Below are positions 15,296 through 23,136 of a stretch of DNA of 36,524 nt, one piece after another. The notes beneath the pieces are model-generated. The model saw only the letters and a list, made by a program, of their open reading frames with translations. It had not been told where the DNA came from and did not search any database. Position numbers and translations under genes: made by a program. Within the stretch, counting starts at the first letter, position 1. Each line of letters begins with the position of its first letter. This DNA is from RHKX01 sp035759925 (GTDB lineage Bacteria > Actinomycetota > Thermoleophilia > Solirubrobacterales > 70-9): assembly GCA_035759925.1 (NCBI GenBank), contig DASTTY010000106.1, positions 1 to 36,524 on the forward strand, written 5' to 3'.

Positions 15296-17647
15296 GTGGC
15301 GACCCGTCTGTCCCAGCCGGGCCCGATCGGGAGGGAGGAGTCGCGCCGGCTGCGGGTGCGGGTCGAGGGCGTCGTCCAGGGGGTCGGGTTCCGTCCTCAC
15401 GTCTACCGGCTCGCGACCGGGGAGGGGCTCGCCGGCCATGTCTTCAACGACGAGCGGGGGGTGCTGATCGAGGTCGAGGGCGCGCGGGCCGACCTCGACC
15501 GGTTCCTGCGCCGCCTCGGCGACGAGGCCCCGGCGCTGGCGCACGTCGAGCGGGTCAGCGAGGAGGAGATCGAGCCCGCCGGCGATCACGGCTTCGAGAT
15601 CGCGCCGAGCCGGGCGGCCGGAGCGGCGGACGCTCTGGTCTCGGCGGACACCGCCACCTGCGCGGACTGCCTCGCCGAGCTCCGCGACCCCGCCGACCGT
15701 CGCCATCGCTACCCGTTCACGAACTGCACGAACTGCGGGCCGCGCTTCACGATCGTCCGCGACGTTCCCTACGACCGCCCGGCGACGACGATGGCCGCGT
15801 TCGCGATGTGCGAGCGCTGCCGCGCCGAGTACGAGGATCCCGCCGATCGCCGTTTTCACGCCCAGCCGAACGCCTGCCCGGACTGCGGCCCGCGGGCCGA
15901 GCTCCGCGACGCCCGAACGTGGGAGGAGATCGCCGATCCGGGGGCGGGGGATGTTGTCGAAGCCGCCGCACGGGCAGTGCTCGACGGCCGGATCGCCGCC
16001 GTCAAGGGCCTCGGCGGCTACCACCTGGCGGCGCGCGCCGACGACGAGCGCGCGGTGTCGGCGCTGCGCGCCCGCAAGCACCGTGAGGACAAGCCGTTCG
16101 CCGTGATGGCGCCCGACCTCGAGGCGGCGCGCCGCCTGGTCGAGCTGACGAGTGCCGACGAGCGCCATCTGACCGGGCCCCGACGGCCGATCGTCGTCGC
16201 CCGCGAGCGGGCGGCGTCGGGGGTCGCACCGTCGGTCGCCCCCCGCAGCGCCGACCTCGGGGTGATGCTTCCCTACGCGCCGCTGCACCACCTGCTCGCC
16301 GCCGACGCGGCGGTCCCGCTGGTCCTCACCTCCGGCAATGTCTCCGACGAGCCGATCGCGTTCGCCGACGACGATGCGCGCGAGCGGCTCGCTCCGATCG
16401 CCGATCTGTTCCTGCTCCACGACCGGCCGATCCACGTCCGCACCGACGACTCGGTCCTGCGCACGCTCGACCCGGACATCCGGACCGAGCCGCTGCTGAT
16501 CCGGCGCTCGCGCGGCTACGTGCCGGAGGCGCTCGGATTGCCGCTCGACGCTCCGCCGCTGCTCGCGACCGGGGCCGAGCTGAAGTCGACGTTCGCGATC
16601 GCGAAGGGGCGGAGGGCCTGGGTCTCCCACCACATCGGCGACCTCAAGAACTTCGAGACGCTGAACGCGTTCCGCTCCGGGATCGCCCACTTCGAGCGCC
16701 TGTTCGCGGTGACGCCGCGCCTCGTCGCCCACGACCTCCACCCCGACTACCTCTCGACCCGCTACGCGCTCGAGCGCGACGACCTCGAGCCGCTCGGCGT
16801 CCAGCACCATCACGCCCATCTCGCCGCCGCCCTCGCCGAGCATGGTCATACCGGACCCGCCGCCGGAGCGATCTTCGACGGCGCCGGATACGGCCCCGAC
16901 GGCACGGTCTGGGGAGGCGAGCTGCTCGTCGGCTCGCTCGGCGGCTATGAACGCGCCGGCCTGATGTTCCCCGTCCGGCTGCCCGGCGGCGACGCCGCGA
17001 CCCGGGAGCCGTGGCGGATGGCCTGCTCGTGGCTCGCGGCGGCGCTCGGCCGCGACGATCCGCCGCTTCCCGCGACACTGGTCGGCGCCGTCGGCGGCAA
17101 GCGCTGGGAGCAGGTCTCCGATCTGGTCCGCTCCGGCGTCTCCTCGCCGATCACGAGCAGTGCCGGCCGGCTCTTCGACGCGGTCGCGGCGATCGCCGGC
17201 GTCCGCCACACGGTCGATCACGAGGGGCAGGCGGCGGCCGAGCTCGAAGGAATCGCCGATCGCGACGAGGCCGGCGGCGCCGGCTACGAGATCCCGCTGA
17301 TCGGCGAAGACGAGGGCCCGATCCTGATCGATGCCCGCGAGGTGATCCGCGCCGTCGCCGCCGACGCCGGCGCCGGGGTGGCGGCGGCGGTCGTCTCCGG
17401 GCGCTTCCACGCCGGCCTGGCGATCACGACCGCCGCCGCCTGCGCGCGGATCGCCTCCGACCGCGGCCTCGACCGGGTCGTCCTCTCGGGCGGCGTCTTC
17501 CAGAATCGGCTCCTGCTCGAGCGGACCTGGCGGGAGCTGACGGCGAGCGGGCTCGAGGTGCTCGTGCCGGCGGCGCTGCCGCCGAACGACGGCGGGATCG
17601 CCTTCGGGCAGGCCGCCGTCGCCGCCGCGACGCTCGCCGCCTCGTGA
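15296..17647 (+). CDS. hypF: Carbamoyltransferase HypF
   Basis: HypF turns carbamoyl phosphate and ATP into carbamoyl-adenylate and loads the carbamoyl group onto HypE. The 783-aa product shows all domains in order: acylphosphatase (about 18-105; VEGVVQGVGFRPHVYRLA) and two zinc fingers (about 118-205; CADCLAEL, NCTNCGPRF, CERCRAEY, CPDCGP). A YrdC-like adenylation domain (about 220-400; KGLGGYHLAA, KHREDKPFAVM) and a Kae1-like carbamoyltransferase domain (HDLHPDYLSTRYA, QHHHAHLAAALAEHG, FDGAGYGPDGTVWGGELL) follow. The start is a GTG 2 nt after the SIS gene stop. It overlaps the next GTG by 4 nt. Confidence 0.97.
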   Translation: MATRLSQPGPIGREESRRLRVRVEGVVQGVGFRPHVYRLATGEGLAGHVFNDERGVLIEVEGARADLDRFLRRLGDEAPALAHVERVSEEEIEPAGDHGFEIAPSRAAGAADALVSADTATCADCLAELRDPADRRHRYPFTNCTNCGPRFTIVRDVPYDRPATTMAAFAMCERCRAEYEDPADRRFHAQPNACPDCGPRAELRDARTWEEIADPGAGDVVEAAARAVLDGRIAAVKGLGGYHLAARADDERAVSALRARKHREDKPFAVMAPDLEAARRLVELTSADERHLTGPRRPIVVARERAASGVAPSVAPRSADLGVMLPYAPLHHLLAADAAVPLVLTSGNVSDEPIAFADDDARERLAPIADLFLLHDRPIHVRTDDSVLRTLDPDIRTEPLLIRRSRGYVPEALGLPLDAPPLLATGAELKSTFAIAKGRRAWVSHHIGDLKNFETLNAFRSGIAHFERLFAVTPRLVAHDLHPDYLSTRYALERDDLEPLGVQHHHAHLAAALAEHGHTGPAAGAIFDGAGYGPDGTVWGGELLVGSLGGYERAGLMFPVRLPGGDAATREPWRMACSWLAAALGRDDPPLPATLVGAVGGKRWEQVSDLVRSGVSSPITSSAGRLFDAVAAIAGVRHTVDHEGQAAAELEGIADRDEAGGAGYEIPLIGEDEGPILIDAREVIRAVAADAGAGVAAAVVSGRFHAGLAITTAAACARIASDRGLDRVVLSGGVFQNRLLLERTWRELTASGLEVLVPAALPPNDGGIAFGQAAVAAATLAAS

Positions 17648-17937
17648 CGGCCGCCGACCTCGACCGGATCCTCGCCGAGCCGGTCCATACCGGCTCCGGC
17701 TACAAGCCCTTCCGGGAGATGAGCGCCGCGGAGGTCGAGTCCCGGGCCGAGGAGCTCGCCGGCGCCGCCGAGGTCCCGGCGATGCAGCGGATGGCGGCGG
17801 TTGCTTCGGCCTGGCACGGCCTCGCCGCGGCGATGCGGACGGCCGAGGCGGCCACGGTCGCCGACCTCGACCGCGGCGAGCTCGAGTCCCGCGCCGATCG
17901 CCTCCACGTCATCCCGCCCGGCGGCAGCTTCCTGTGA
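17644..17937 (+). CDS. Small unknown protein ending the hydrogenase operon (97 aa)
   Basis: A short gene starts at the GTG overlapping the hypF stop. The product is predicted to be mostly helical: LDRILAEPVHTGSGYKPFREMSAAEVESRAEELAGAAEVPAMQRMAAVASAWHGLAAAM, then ELESRADRLHVIPPGGSFL. It has no cysteines or metal motif and no signal peptide. I do not recognise the family. Coupling to hypF and codon use like the rest of the operon make it likely to be a real gene. It is the last gene before a convergent regulator gene and a hairpin. Confidence 0.65.
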   Translation: MTAADLDRILAEPVHTGSGYKPFREMSAAEVESRAEELAGAAEVPAMQRMAAVASAWHGLAAAMRTAEAATVADLDRGELESRADRLHVIPPGGSFL

Positions 17938-17946
17938 AGGATCGAG

Positions 17947-17983
17947 GGCGACGAACCGACGAGATGGCGGACGTTCCGTCGCC
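17947..17983. terminator. Hairpin between convergent hydrogenase operon and nur-like gene
   Basis: GGCGACG (17947-17953) is complementary to CGTCGCC (17977-17983). The stem may extend by AAC/GTT across a bulge, with the intervening bases forming a 17-20-nt loop. There is no run of T on either strand. It lies in the 48-nt gap between two convergent genes, so a bidirectional terminator or transcript-end stabiliser is plausible. Confidence 0.35.
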
Positions 17984-17985
17984 TT

Positions 17986-18453
17986 CTATCCGGCCGGCTT
18001 CCCGGCGCAGGCGGCGCAGAGGCCGAGGATCGGGAAGTGGCTGAAATGGGCCTCGAAGCCATTCGCGGAGCGGACCTCGGATCGGATCGCCTCGAGCTGG
18101 GCGGCGCTGAGACGGGAGAGCTCGCCACAGCGCTCGCAGACGGCGTAGGCGTGCTCGTCCCCGGCGACGAGCGCGTAGAGGCCGGGACCGTGGCCGATGT
18201 GGACGTGGCGGACCATGCCGAGCCGCTCGAAGAGCTCGAGGTTGCGATACGCGGAAGGCAGGTCGCAGCCGCTCACCCTGCCCCCGAGCCCGCTCGCGAG
18301 GTATTCGGCCGAGACCGGTCCCTCGGCGGCGAGCAGCGCCTCGAGCGCGGCCCGGCGAGTCGCCGAAACGCGCAGCCCCTGCGATCGCAGGACCGCCATG
18401 GCCTCGTCGATGCCGGTGACGACACGAGGCGCCGAGTAGGAGGCGGACGGCAT
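17986..18453 (-). CDS. Fur-family transcriptional regulator, probably nickel-responsive (Nur-like)
   Basis: This 155-aa winged-helix regulator has the Fur layout. DNA-binding domain (about 15-85): LRSQGLRVSATRRAALEALL and DLPSAYRNLELFERLGMV. Dimerisation domain: His83, His85, His88 (HVHIGHGPGLYAL) and EHAYAVCERCG. Structural zinc pairs are Cys106/Cys109 and the C-terminal CAAC. I chose ATG 18453, 4 nt after the nickel permease stop; the longer upstream frame is unrelated in composition. Pairing with a nickel transporter and a hydrogenase locus favours a Nur-type nickel sensor over Fur or Zur, but the metal cannot be read from sequence alone. It is probably co-transcribed with the permease and feeds back on it. 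Confidence 0.88.
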   Translation of the reverse strand: MPSASYSAPRVVTGIDEAMAVLRSQGLRVSATRRAALEALLAAEGPVSAEYLASGLGGRVSGCDLPSAYRNLELFERLGMVRHVHIGHGPGLYALVAGDEHAYAVCERCGELSRLSAAQLEAIRSEVRSANGFEAHFSHFPILGLCAACAGKPAG

Positions 18454-18457
18454 CGGT

Positions 18458-19588
18458 TCAGCCCTCGCCGCCGCTCGCGAGGCCGACCGACCAGCGCTCC
18501 TCGATCCGGCCGAACCTCCAGACAGCGAGCGCGACCGCCCAGGTGAGCACGAACAGCACCGCGATCGCATAGCCGACCAGGTTGAGGTCGAGGGCGGAGA
18601 CGAAGTCCCAGGGCTGCCCCGACAGGCTGAGCTTCTCGGCGAGCACCGAGACGAGTTCGATCGTGCCGATCACGAGCGCGACCGCCACCGACAGCGCCGT
18701 CACGGTCAGGTTGTAGAAGATCTTCCGGATCGGCCTCGAGAACGCCCATCCGTAGGCGAAATTCATGAACGCTCCGTCGATCGTGTCGAGGAGCGTCATC
18801 CCCGCCGCGAACAGGATCGGCAGGCAGAGGATCGCGTAGATCGGCAGGCCGCCGGCCGCCGCGGTCCCGGCGGTCGCCAGCAGCGCAACCTCCGTCGCGG
18901 TGTCGAACCCGAGACCGAACAGCATCCCGATCGGGTACATGTGCCAGGAGCTGCGGACCGTCCGGGTGGCGCGCCCGTAGAGCCGGTTCATCAGCCCGCG
19001 CCGGTTCAGCTGCTCCTCGAGCTCGCGCTCGTCGTAGTCGCCGCGCCGCATCCGCCGGAAGACACCGAGGATCCCGGCGAGGACGACCAGGTTGACGATG
19101 CCGAGGACGATCAGGAACGAGCCCGAGACGGTCGGGCCGATCAGCCCGGTCGCCTGGTGCAGGGTCGAGTCGTCGGCCTCGACGGCGCCGCTCAGTCCCC
19201 TGATCCCGACTGCGAGCGCGGCGGCGAGCAGGAAGACGATCGTCGAGTGCCCGAGCGAGAAGAAGAAGCCGACCGCGAGCGGGCGCTGCCCGTCGGCCAT
19301 CAGCTTCCGGGTGGTGTTGTCGATCGCGCCGATGTGATCGGCGTCGAACGCGTGCCGGAGCCCGAGCGTGTAGGCGGTGAGCCCGAGCCCGACGCCGAAG
19401 ACGGCGCCGTTTCCGAGACTCAGGTCGGCTGGGACGACGAGCGCGAAGAGCATCCCGAAGCCGGCGAGATGAAGACCGAGGACAACCGCCGTCAGCCCGC
19501 CGGCGCGGCGCCACTCGGCGGCGGTGAGGGCCCGTCGCAGTCGTGCGATCCGGCCCCGCTGCCGGGGCACGGGTCGTCCTGCCGCCAT
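18458..19588 (-). CDS. nicT: NiCoT-family nickel permease
   Basis: This integral membrane transporter of the HoxN/NixA/NicT family imports Ni2+ (or Co2+) for metalloenzymes. The 376-aa product has about eight hydrophobic segments and the family signatures RHAFDADHIGAIDNTTRK, FSLGHSTIVF and GLGFDTATEVALLA, all metal-selective helices. The start is ATG 19588 with an AGGAGGAGG site (plus-strand 19596-19604 as CCTCCTCCT); the frame is open further upstream but without membrane character. A TTGCAA-N17-TACGGT promoter-like element lies 40-70 nt upstream. It runs divergent from surE and is followed by the Nur-like gene after 4 nt. Confidence 0.95.
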   Translation of the reverse strand: MAAGRPVPRQRGRIARLRRALTAAEWRRAGGLTAVVLGLHLAGFGMLFALVVPADLSLGNGAVFGVGLGLTAYTLGLRHAFDADHIGAIDNTTRKLMADGQRPLAVGFFFSLGHSTIVFLLAAALAVGIRGLSGAVEADDSTLHQATGLIGPTVSGSFLIVLGIVNLVVLAGILGVFRRMRRGDYDERELEEQLNRRGLMNRLYGRATRTVRSSWHMYPIGMLFGLGFDTATEVALLATAGTAAAGGLPIYAILCLPILFAAGMTLLDTIDGAFMNFAYGWAFSRPIRKIFYNLTVTALSVAVALVIGTIELVSVLAEKLSLSGQPWDFVSALDLNLVGYAIAVLFVLTWAVALAVWRFGRIEERWSVGLASGGEG

Positions 19589-19628
19589 CCGCGAACCTCC
19601 TCCTGGAGCGTGCGCCGAACTGCTTCCG

Positions 19629-19658
19629 ACCGTAACGCCGGTAGCTCGCAATTGCAAG
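19629..19658 (-). promoter_or_regulatory. Putative nicT promoter overlapping a TTGCAA palindrome
   Basis: On the minus strand TTGCAA (19652-19657) is followed at 17 nt by TACGGT (19629-19634), a plausible -35/-10 pair that would start transcription about 34 nt before the nicT ATG. The -35 is embedded in a near-perfect 14-nt palindrome at 19645-19658 (plus strand CTCGCAATTGCAAG, one mismatched pair). TTGCAA-type half-sites are described for Streptomyces Nur boxes, as I recall. This would be a logical operator for the neighbouring Nur-like protein; it is an inference. Confidence 0.45.
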
Positions 19659-19681
19659 CCGGTTTCATCTAGATCGGCCCG

Positions 19682-19694
19682 TAGAATCGCCCCG
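19682..19694 (+). promoter_or_regulatory. -10 element for a leaderless surE transcript
   Basis: TAGAAT (19682-19687) matches the -10 consensus at five of six positions. Its last base lies 8 nt before the GTG start of surE, with no Shine-Dalgarno sequence between. This geometry is typical of leaderless actinobacterial transcripts whose 5' end is the start codon. No convincing -35 is seen. Confidence 0.5.
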
Positions 19695-20513
19695 GTGCGG
19701 GTTCTGCTCACCAACGACGACGGGATCGGCGCCTCCGGCCTGCAGGCGCTGCGCCGGGCGCTGCTCGAGATCGACGGGATCGAGCTGCACGTCATCGCCC
19801 CGGACTCGAACCGCAGCGCCACCGCCCGCTCGATCACGACGCGCTCGCCGCTCTGGGTCGAGGAGGTCAGCTTCGACGACGGGACGGTCGGCTACGCGAC
19901 CGAGGGCACCCCGGTCGACTGCGTCCGCTTCGCCGACCTCGGGCTCGTCGGCGAGCGCCCGGAGCTGATCGTCTCCGGCATCAACCCCGGCGCCAACCTC
20001 GGCGACGACGTCACCTATTCGGGAACGGTGGCGGCGGCGCTCGAGGGGATCGTCCTCGGCATCCCGGCGATCGCGGTCTCCCAGCAGTCGCTGCCGCCGA
20101 AGCTCGACTTTCAGCTCGGTCGCCGCTTCGACTTCTCGGTCTCGGCGCCGCTGACGGCAGCCCTGGCCGCGATCGTCGCCGACGGGCGACTGCCGACCGG
20201 GACGCTGCTGAACGTCAACTGCCCCGGCGAGGAGCCGTGCGGGATCGACGTGACCCGGCTCGGCAAGCGGGTCTACGACGACGAGCTCAAACAGGTGGAC
20301 GAGGACGGAAACGGCCGCAAGCGCTACCGGATCTACGGCTTCGAGCCCGGTTTCGAGGACGAGGAGGGAACCGATCTCGCCGCCGTCGCGCGCGGAGAGA
20401 TCGCGATCACCCCGCTGCACTTCGACCTGACCGCGCATCCGCGCCTCGATGCGGTCCGCGACCTGCAGCTCGACGGCGCCCTCGAGCGGGTCCTGGAGAC
20501 GGTCCGGGCGTGA
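19695..20513 (+). CDS. surE: 5'/3'-nucleotidase SurE
   Basis: SurE is a metal-dependent nucleoside monophosphate phosphatase. The 272-aa product starts at GTG 19695 with MRVLLTNDDGIGASGLQAL, where the adjacent Asp pair binds the metal. It continues with VIAPDSNRSATARSIT, YATEGTPVDCVRFA and the SGINPGANLGDDVTYSGTVAAALEG motif. Length and motifs are normal. The frame is open upstream, but the strong -10 just before this GTG supports the start. Its stop overlaps the ligA start by 4 nt (GTGA), so the two are co-transcribed. Confidence 0.95.
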   Translation: MRVLLTNDDGIGASGLQALRRALLEIDGIELHVIAPDSNRSATARSITTRSPLWVEEVSFDDGTVGYATEGTPVDCVRFADLGLVGERPELIVSGINPGANLGDDVTYSGTVAAALEGIVLGIPAIAVSQQSLPPKLDFQLGRRFDFSVSAPLTAALAAIVADGRLPTGTLLNVNCPGEEPCGIDVTRLGKRVYDDELKQVDEDGNGRKRYRIYGFEPGFEDEEGTDLAAVARGEIAITPLHFDLTAHPRLDAVRDLQLDGALERVLETVRA

Positions 20514-22531
20514 ACGCCGGCGGCGACCCGGCGGCCCGGAGCGCCGAGCTGCGGGAGCGGATCGGCGAGCTCGACCACGCCTACTACGTCCTCGACGATC
20601 CGCTCGTCGGCGACGACGTCTACGACGGCCTGCTCGACGAGCTCCGCGCGATCGAGTCCGAGCATCCGGAGCTGCGGACGCCGGATTCGCCGACGCAGCG
20701 CGTCGGCGGCAAGCCGGTCGAGGGCTTCGAGCAGTACGAGCACCTCGAGCCGATGCTCTCGCTCGGCAATGCCCGCAGCGCCGAGGAGCTCGAGGCATGG
20801 GAGGGACGGATCCGCAACCTCCTGAAGCGCTTCGACATCGAGGCGGGCGAGATCACGTACGTGACCGAGCCGAAGATCGACGGCCTCGCGATCTCGCTGA
20901 CCTACGAGGACGGGGTCTTCGTCCGCGGCACGACCCGCGGCGACGGCCGGATCGGCGAGGACGTCACCCACAACCTCCGCACGATCCGCTCGATCCCGCT
21001 GCGGATCCCCGATCCGCCGGAGCTGATCGAGGTCCGCGGCGAGATCTACTTCCCGCGCTCCGGCTTCGAGCAGCTCAACGCCGAGCGTGCCGAGGCGGGG
21101 CTGGCGACCTTCGCCAACCCGCGCAACGCCGCCGCCGGGACGATCCGCCAGCACGACCCGGCGCTGGCGGCGAGCCGGCCGCTGCAGATCTGGACCTACG
21201 GGATCGGCTTCCGGCGCGGCGTCGATCACGCGACCCACAGCGACGAGCTCGACTGGCTGCGCGAGCGCGGCTTCCGCGTCAACGACGGGATCGCCGTCCA
21301 CGCCAGCGACCGCGAGGTGGTCGAGCGCTGCCAGTGGTGGGAGCAGGAGCGGGAGGGCCTCGACTACGAGATCGACGGCGCCGTCGTCAAGGTCGACGAT
21401 CGCGGCCTCTGGCGCGAGCTCGGCGTCGTCGGCCGCGAGCCGCGCTGGGCGATCGCCTGGAAGTTCCCGCCGATGACGGCGACCACCAAGCTCAACGACA
21501 TCGTCTGGAACGTCGGCCGGACCGGCCACCTGATCCCGTTCGCGATGCTCGAGCCGACTCACGTCAGCGGCGTCACGGTCAGCACCGCGACCCTCCACAA
21601 CGAGGAGGACCTCGCCCGCAAGGACGTCCGGGTCGGCGACGAGGTGATCATCACCCGCGCTGGCGACGTCATCCCCCAGGTCGTGGCGCCGCTGATCCAG
21701 CGCCGCGAGGGCAGGCGGCTGCGGAAGGCGCGGCCCCCGAAGAAGTGCCCGATCTGCGGCACGCCGACCGTCAAGCCGGAGGGGGTCTGGACGATCTGCC
21801 CGAACCGGACCGGCTGCCCCGGTCAGGTCTTTCAGCACGTCAAGCACTTCGTCCAGCGCGCCGCGATGGACATCGACGGCCTCGGCGAGAAGCAGGTGAA
21901 GCGGTTCCTCGACGACGGCCTGATCGATGACGCGGCGGGGATCTACGAGCTCAGCGAAGAGCAGCTCACGGCACTCGAGGGCTTCGGCGAGGTCTCGGCG
22001 GCGAACCTGCTCGCCGCGATCGAGGAGTCGAAGCGGGCGCCGTTCTCACGCGTCCTCTTCGCGCTCGGGCTCGACGGCGTCGGATCGGTGACGGCCGAGG
22101 CGCTGTCGCGGCACTTCGGCTCGATCGACGAGCTGCTCGACGCCGGAGAGGAGCGGATCCTCGAGGTCGACGGGGTCGGCCCGATCCTCGCCGAGTCGAT
22201 CGTCGAGCAGCTCGCCGACGAGCGGACGCTGGCGCTGATCGGCGAGCTCCGCCGCCACGGCCTCCGCTTCGAGCTCGACGCCGCCGAGCGCCGCGCCGGG
22301 TCGGGCCCGCTCAGCGAGAAGACGTTCGTGCTGACCGGGACCCTGCCCGACCTCAGTCGCGAGCAGGCGACCGAGCTGATCAAGGGCGCCGGCGGCAAGG
22401 TGACCGGCTCGGTCTCGAAGAAGACCGACTACGTGGTCGCCGGCGACAGCCCCGGCTCGAAGCTGGCGAAGGCCGAGAAGCTCGGCGTCGAGATCGTCGA
22501 CGAGGCCGGCCTCCGCGACCTGCTCGGCTAG
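20510..22531 (+). CDS. ligA: NAD+-dependent DNA ligase LigA
   Basis: LigA seals nicks in replication and repair using NAD+. The 673-aa product has the normal domain order. The Ia domain (AYYVLDDPLVGDDVYDGLLDEL) precedes the adenylation domain with catalytic Lys122 in TEPKIDGLA; TTRGDGRIGEDVTHN and EIDGAVVKV follow. An OB fold, a four-Cys zinc finger (CPICGTPTVKPEG...CPNRTGCPG), helix-hairpin-helix repeats and a C-terminal BRCT domain (FVLTGTLPDLSREQATELIKGAGGK) complete it. The GTG start at 20510 overlaps the surE stop. It converges with the next gene with overlapping stop codons. Confidence 0.97.
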   Translation: MNAGGDPAARSAELRERIGELDHAYYVLDDPLVGDDVYDGLLDELRAIESEHPELRTPDSPTQRVGGKPVEGFEQYEHLEPMLSLGNARSAEELEAWEGRIRNLLKRFDIEAGEITYVTEPKIDGLAISLTYEDGVFVRGTTRGDGRIGEDVTHNLRTIRSIPLRIPDPPELIEVRGEIYFPRSGFEQLNAERAEAGLATFANPRNAAAGTIRQHDPALAASRPLQIWTYGIGFRRGVDHATHSDELDWLRERGFRVNDGIAVHASDREVVERCQWWEQEREGLDYEIDGAVVKVDDRGLWRELGVVGREPRWAIAWKFPPMTATTKLNDIVWNVGRTGHLIPFAMLEPTHVSGVTVSTATLHNEEDLARKDVRVGDEVIITRAGDVIPQVVAPLIQRREGRRLRKARPPKKCPICGTPTVKPEGVWTICPNRTGCPGQVFQHVKHFVQRAAMDIDGLGEKQVKRFLDDGLIDDAAGIYELSEEQLTALEGFGEVSAANLLAAIEESKRAPFSRVLFALGLDGVGSVTAEALSRHFGSIDELLDAGEERILEVDGVGPILAESIVEQLADERTLALIGELRRHGLRFELDAAERRAGSGPLSEKTFVLTGTLPDLSREQATELIKGAGGKVTGSVSKKTDYVVAGDSPGSKLAKAEKLGVEIVDEAGLRDLLG

Positions 22532-23127
22532 GTGACCGACCGCACGCAGAGGCCCTGGTTCCTGAAGCCGAACCGGGCCCAGCCGCCGTTTCGGCAGTCG
22601 GCCTTCGACGCCGGCCCCGGCTGGGCGTCGGTGACGACGGCGCGCCCGATCAGCTGTCCGCCGAACCAGCCGGGGGCGCCGGTCTCGCAATCGAGGTCCT
22701 GCCCGATCTCGGGTAGCACGGGGTAGTACTCGAAGCGGTCCTGCCCATTGCCGCCGTTGTCGGTCAGACGGATGATCAGGCTGAGCAGGCCCGGGATCGA
22801 GGCGAAGGGGCCGTTGATCTCGAGAACGGCCACGTTGCCGGTCACCTTCAAGCAGCTCACCGGCCCGGAGAACTGGTAGCTGCCGAGGAGGAGGGTGAAC
22901 GACGCCGTCCCCTGCGGGTCCTCGCCGGCGGGACCGCTGGAAGCGTCGACGTCGATCGCGGAGGCGCTGAAATCGTCGGTGATCAGGTTGTCGCCGGTGG
23001 CCGTCGCGGTGTCGCGCGGCTGCGGGGGCGGTGGCTCCGCCGCGGCGCCTGCGGGAGCGAGGGCGACGGCCACGATGGCGACCGCGAGGGCCGCCGCGGC
23101 GCCTGCTGTCCGCGCCAAAGCCGGCAT
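22528..23127 (-). CDS. Secreted protein of unknown function with CRNGGW tail motif
   Basis: The 199-aa product begins with a clear signal peptide (MPALARTAGAAAALAVAIVAVALAPAGAAA, cleavage near residue 30) and a Pro/Thr/Ala-rich linker. A beta-rich body follows, including FTLLLGSYQFSGPVSCLKVTGNVAVLEIN and IRLTDNGGNGQDRFEYYP. The last 25 residues carry ADCRNGGWARFGFRNQGLCV, a small two-Cys motif I recall from secreted proteins of Thermoleophilia-like Actinobacteria. Cys92, Cys147, Cys178 and Cys192 may form two disulfides. It converges on ligA with stop codons overlapping and starts 9 nt after the carboxypeptidase gene, so these two are probably one transcript. Confidence 0.8.
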   Translation of the reverse strand: MPALARTAGAAAALAVAIVAVALAPAGAAAEPPPPQPRDTATATGDNLITDDFSASAIDVDASSGPAGEDPQGTASFTLLLGSYQFSGPVSCLKVTGNVAVLEINGPFASIPGLLSLIIRLTDNGGNGQDRFEYYPVLPEIGQDLDCETGAPGWFGGQLIGRAVVTDAQPGPASKADCRNGGWARFGFRNQGLCVRSVT

Positions 23128-23136
23128 GGAACGAGC

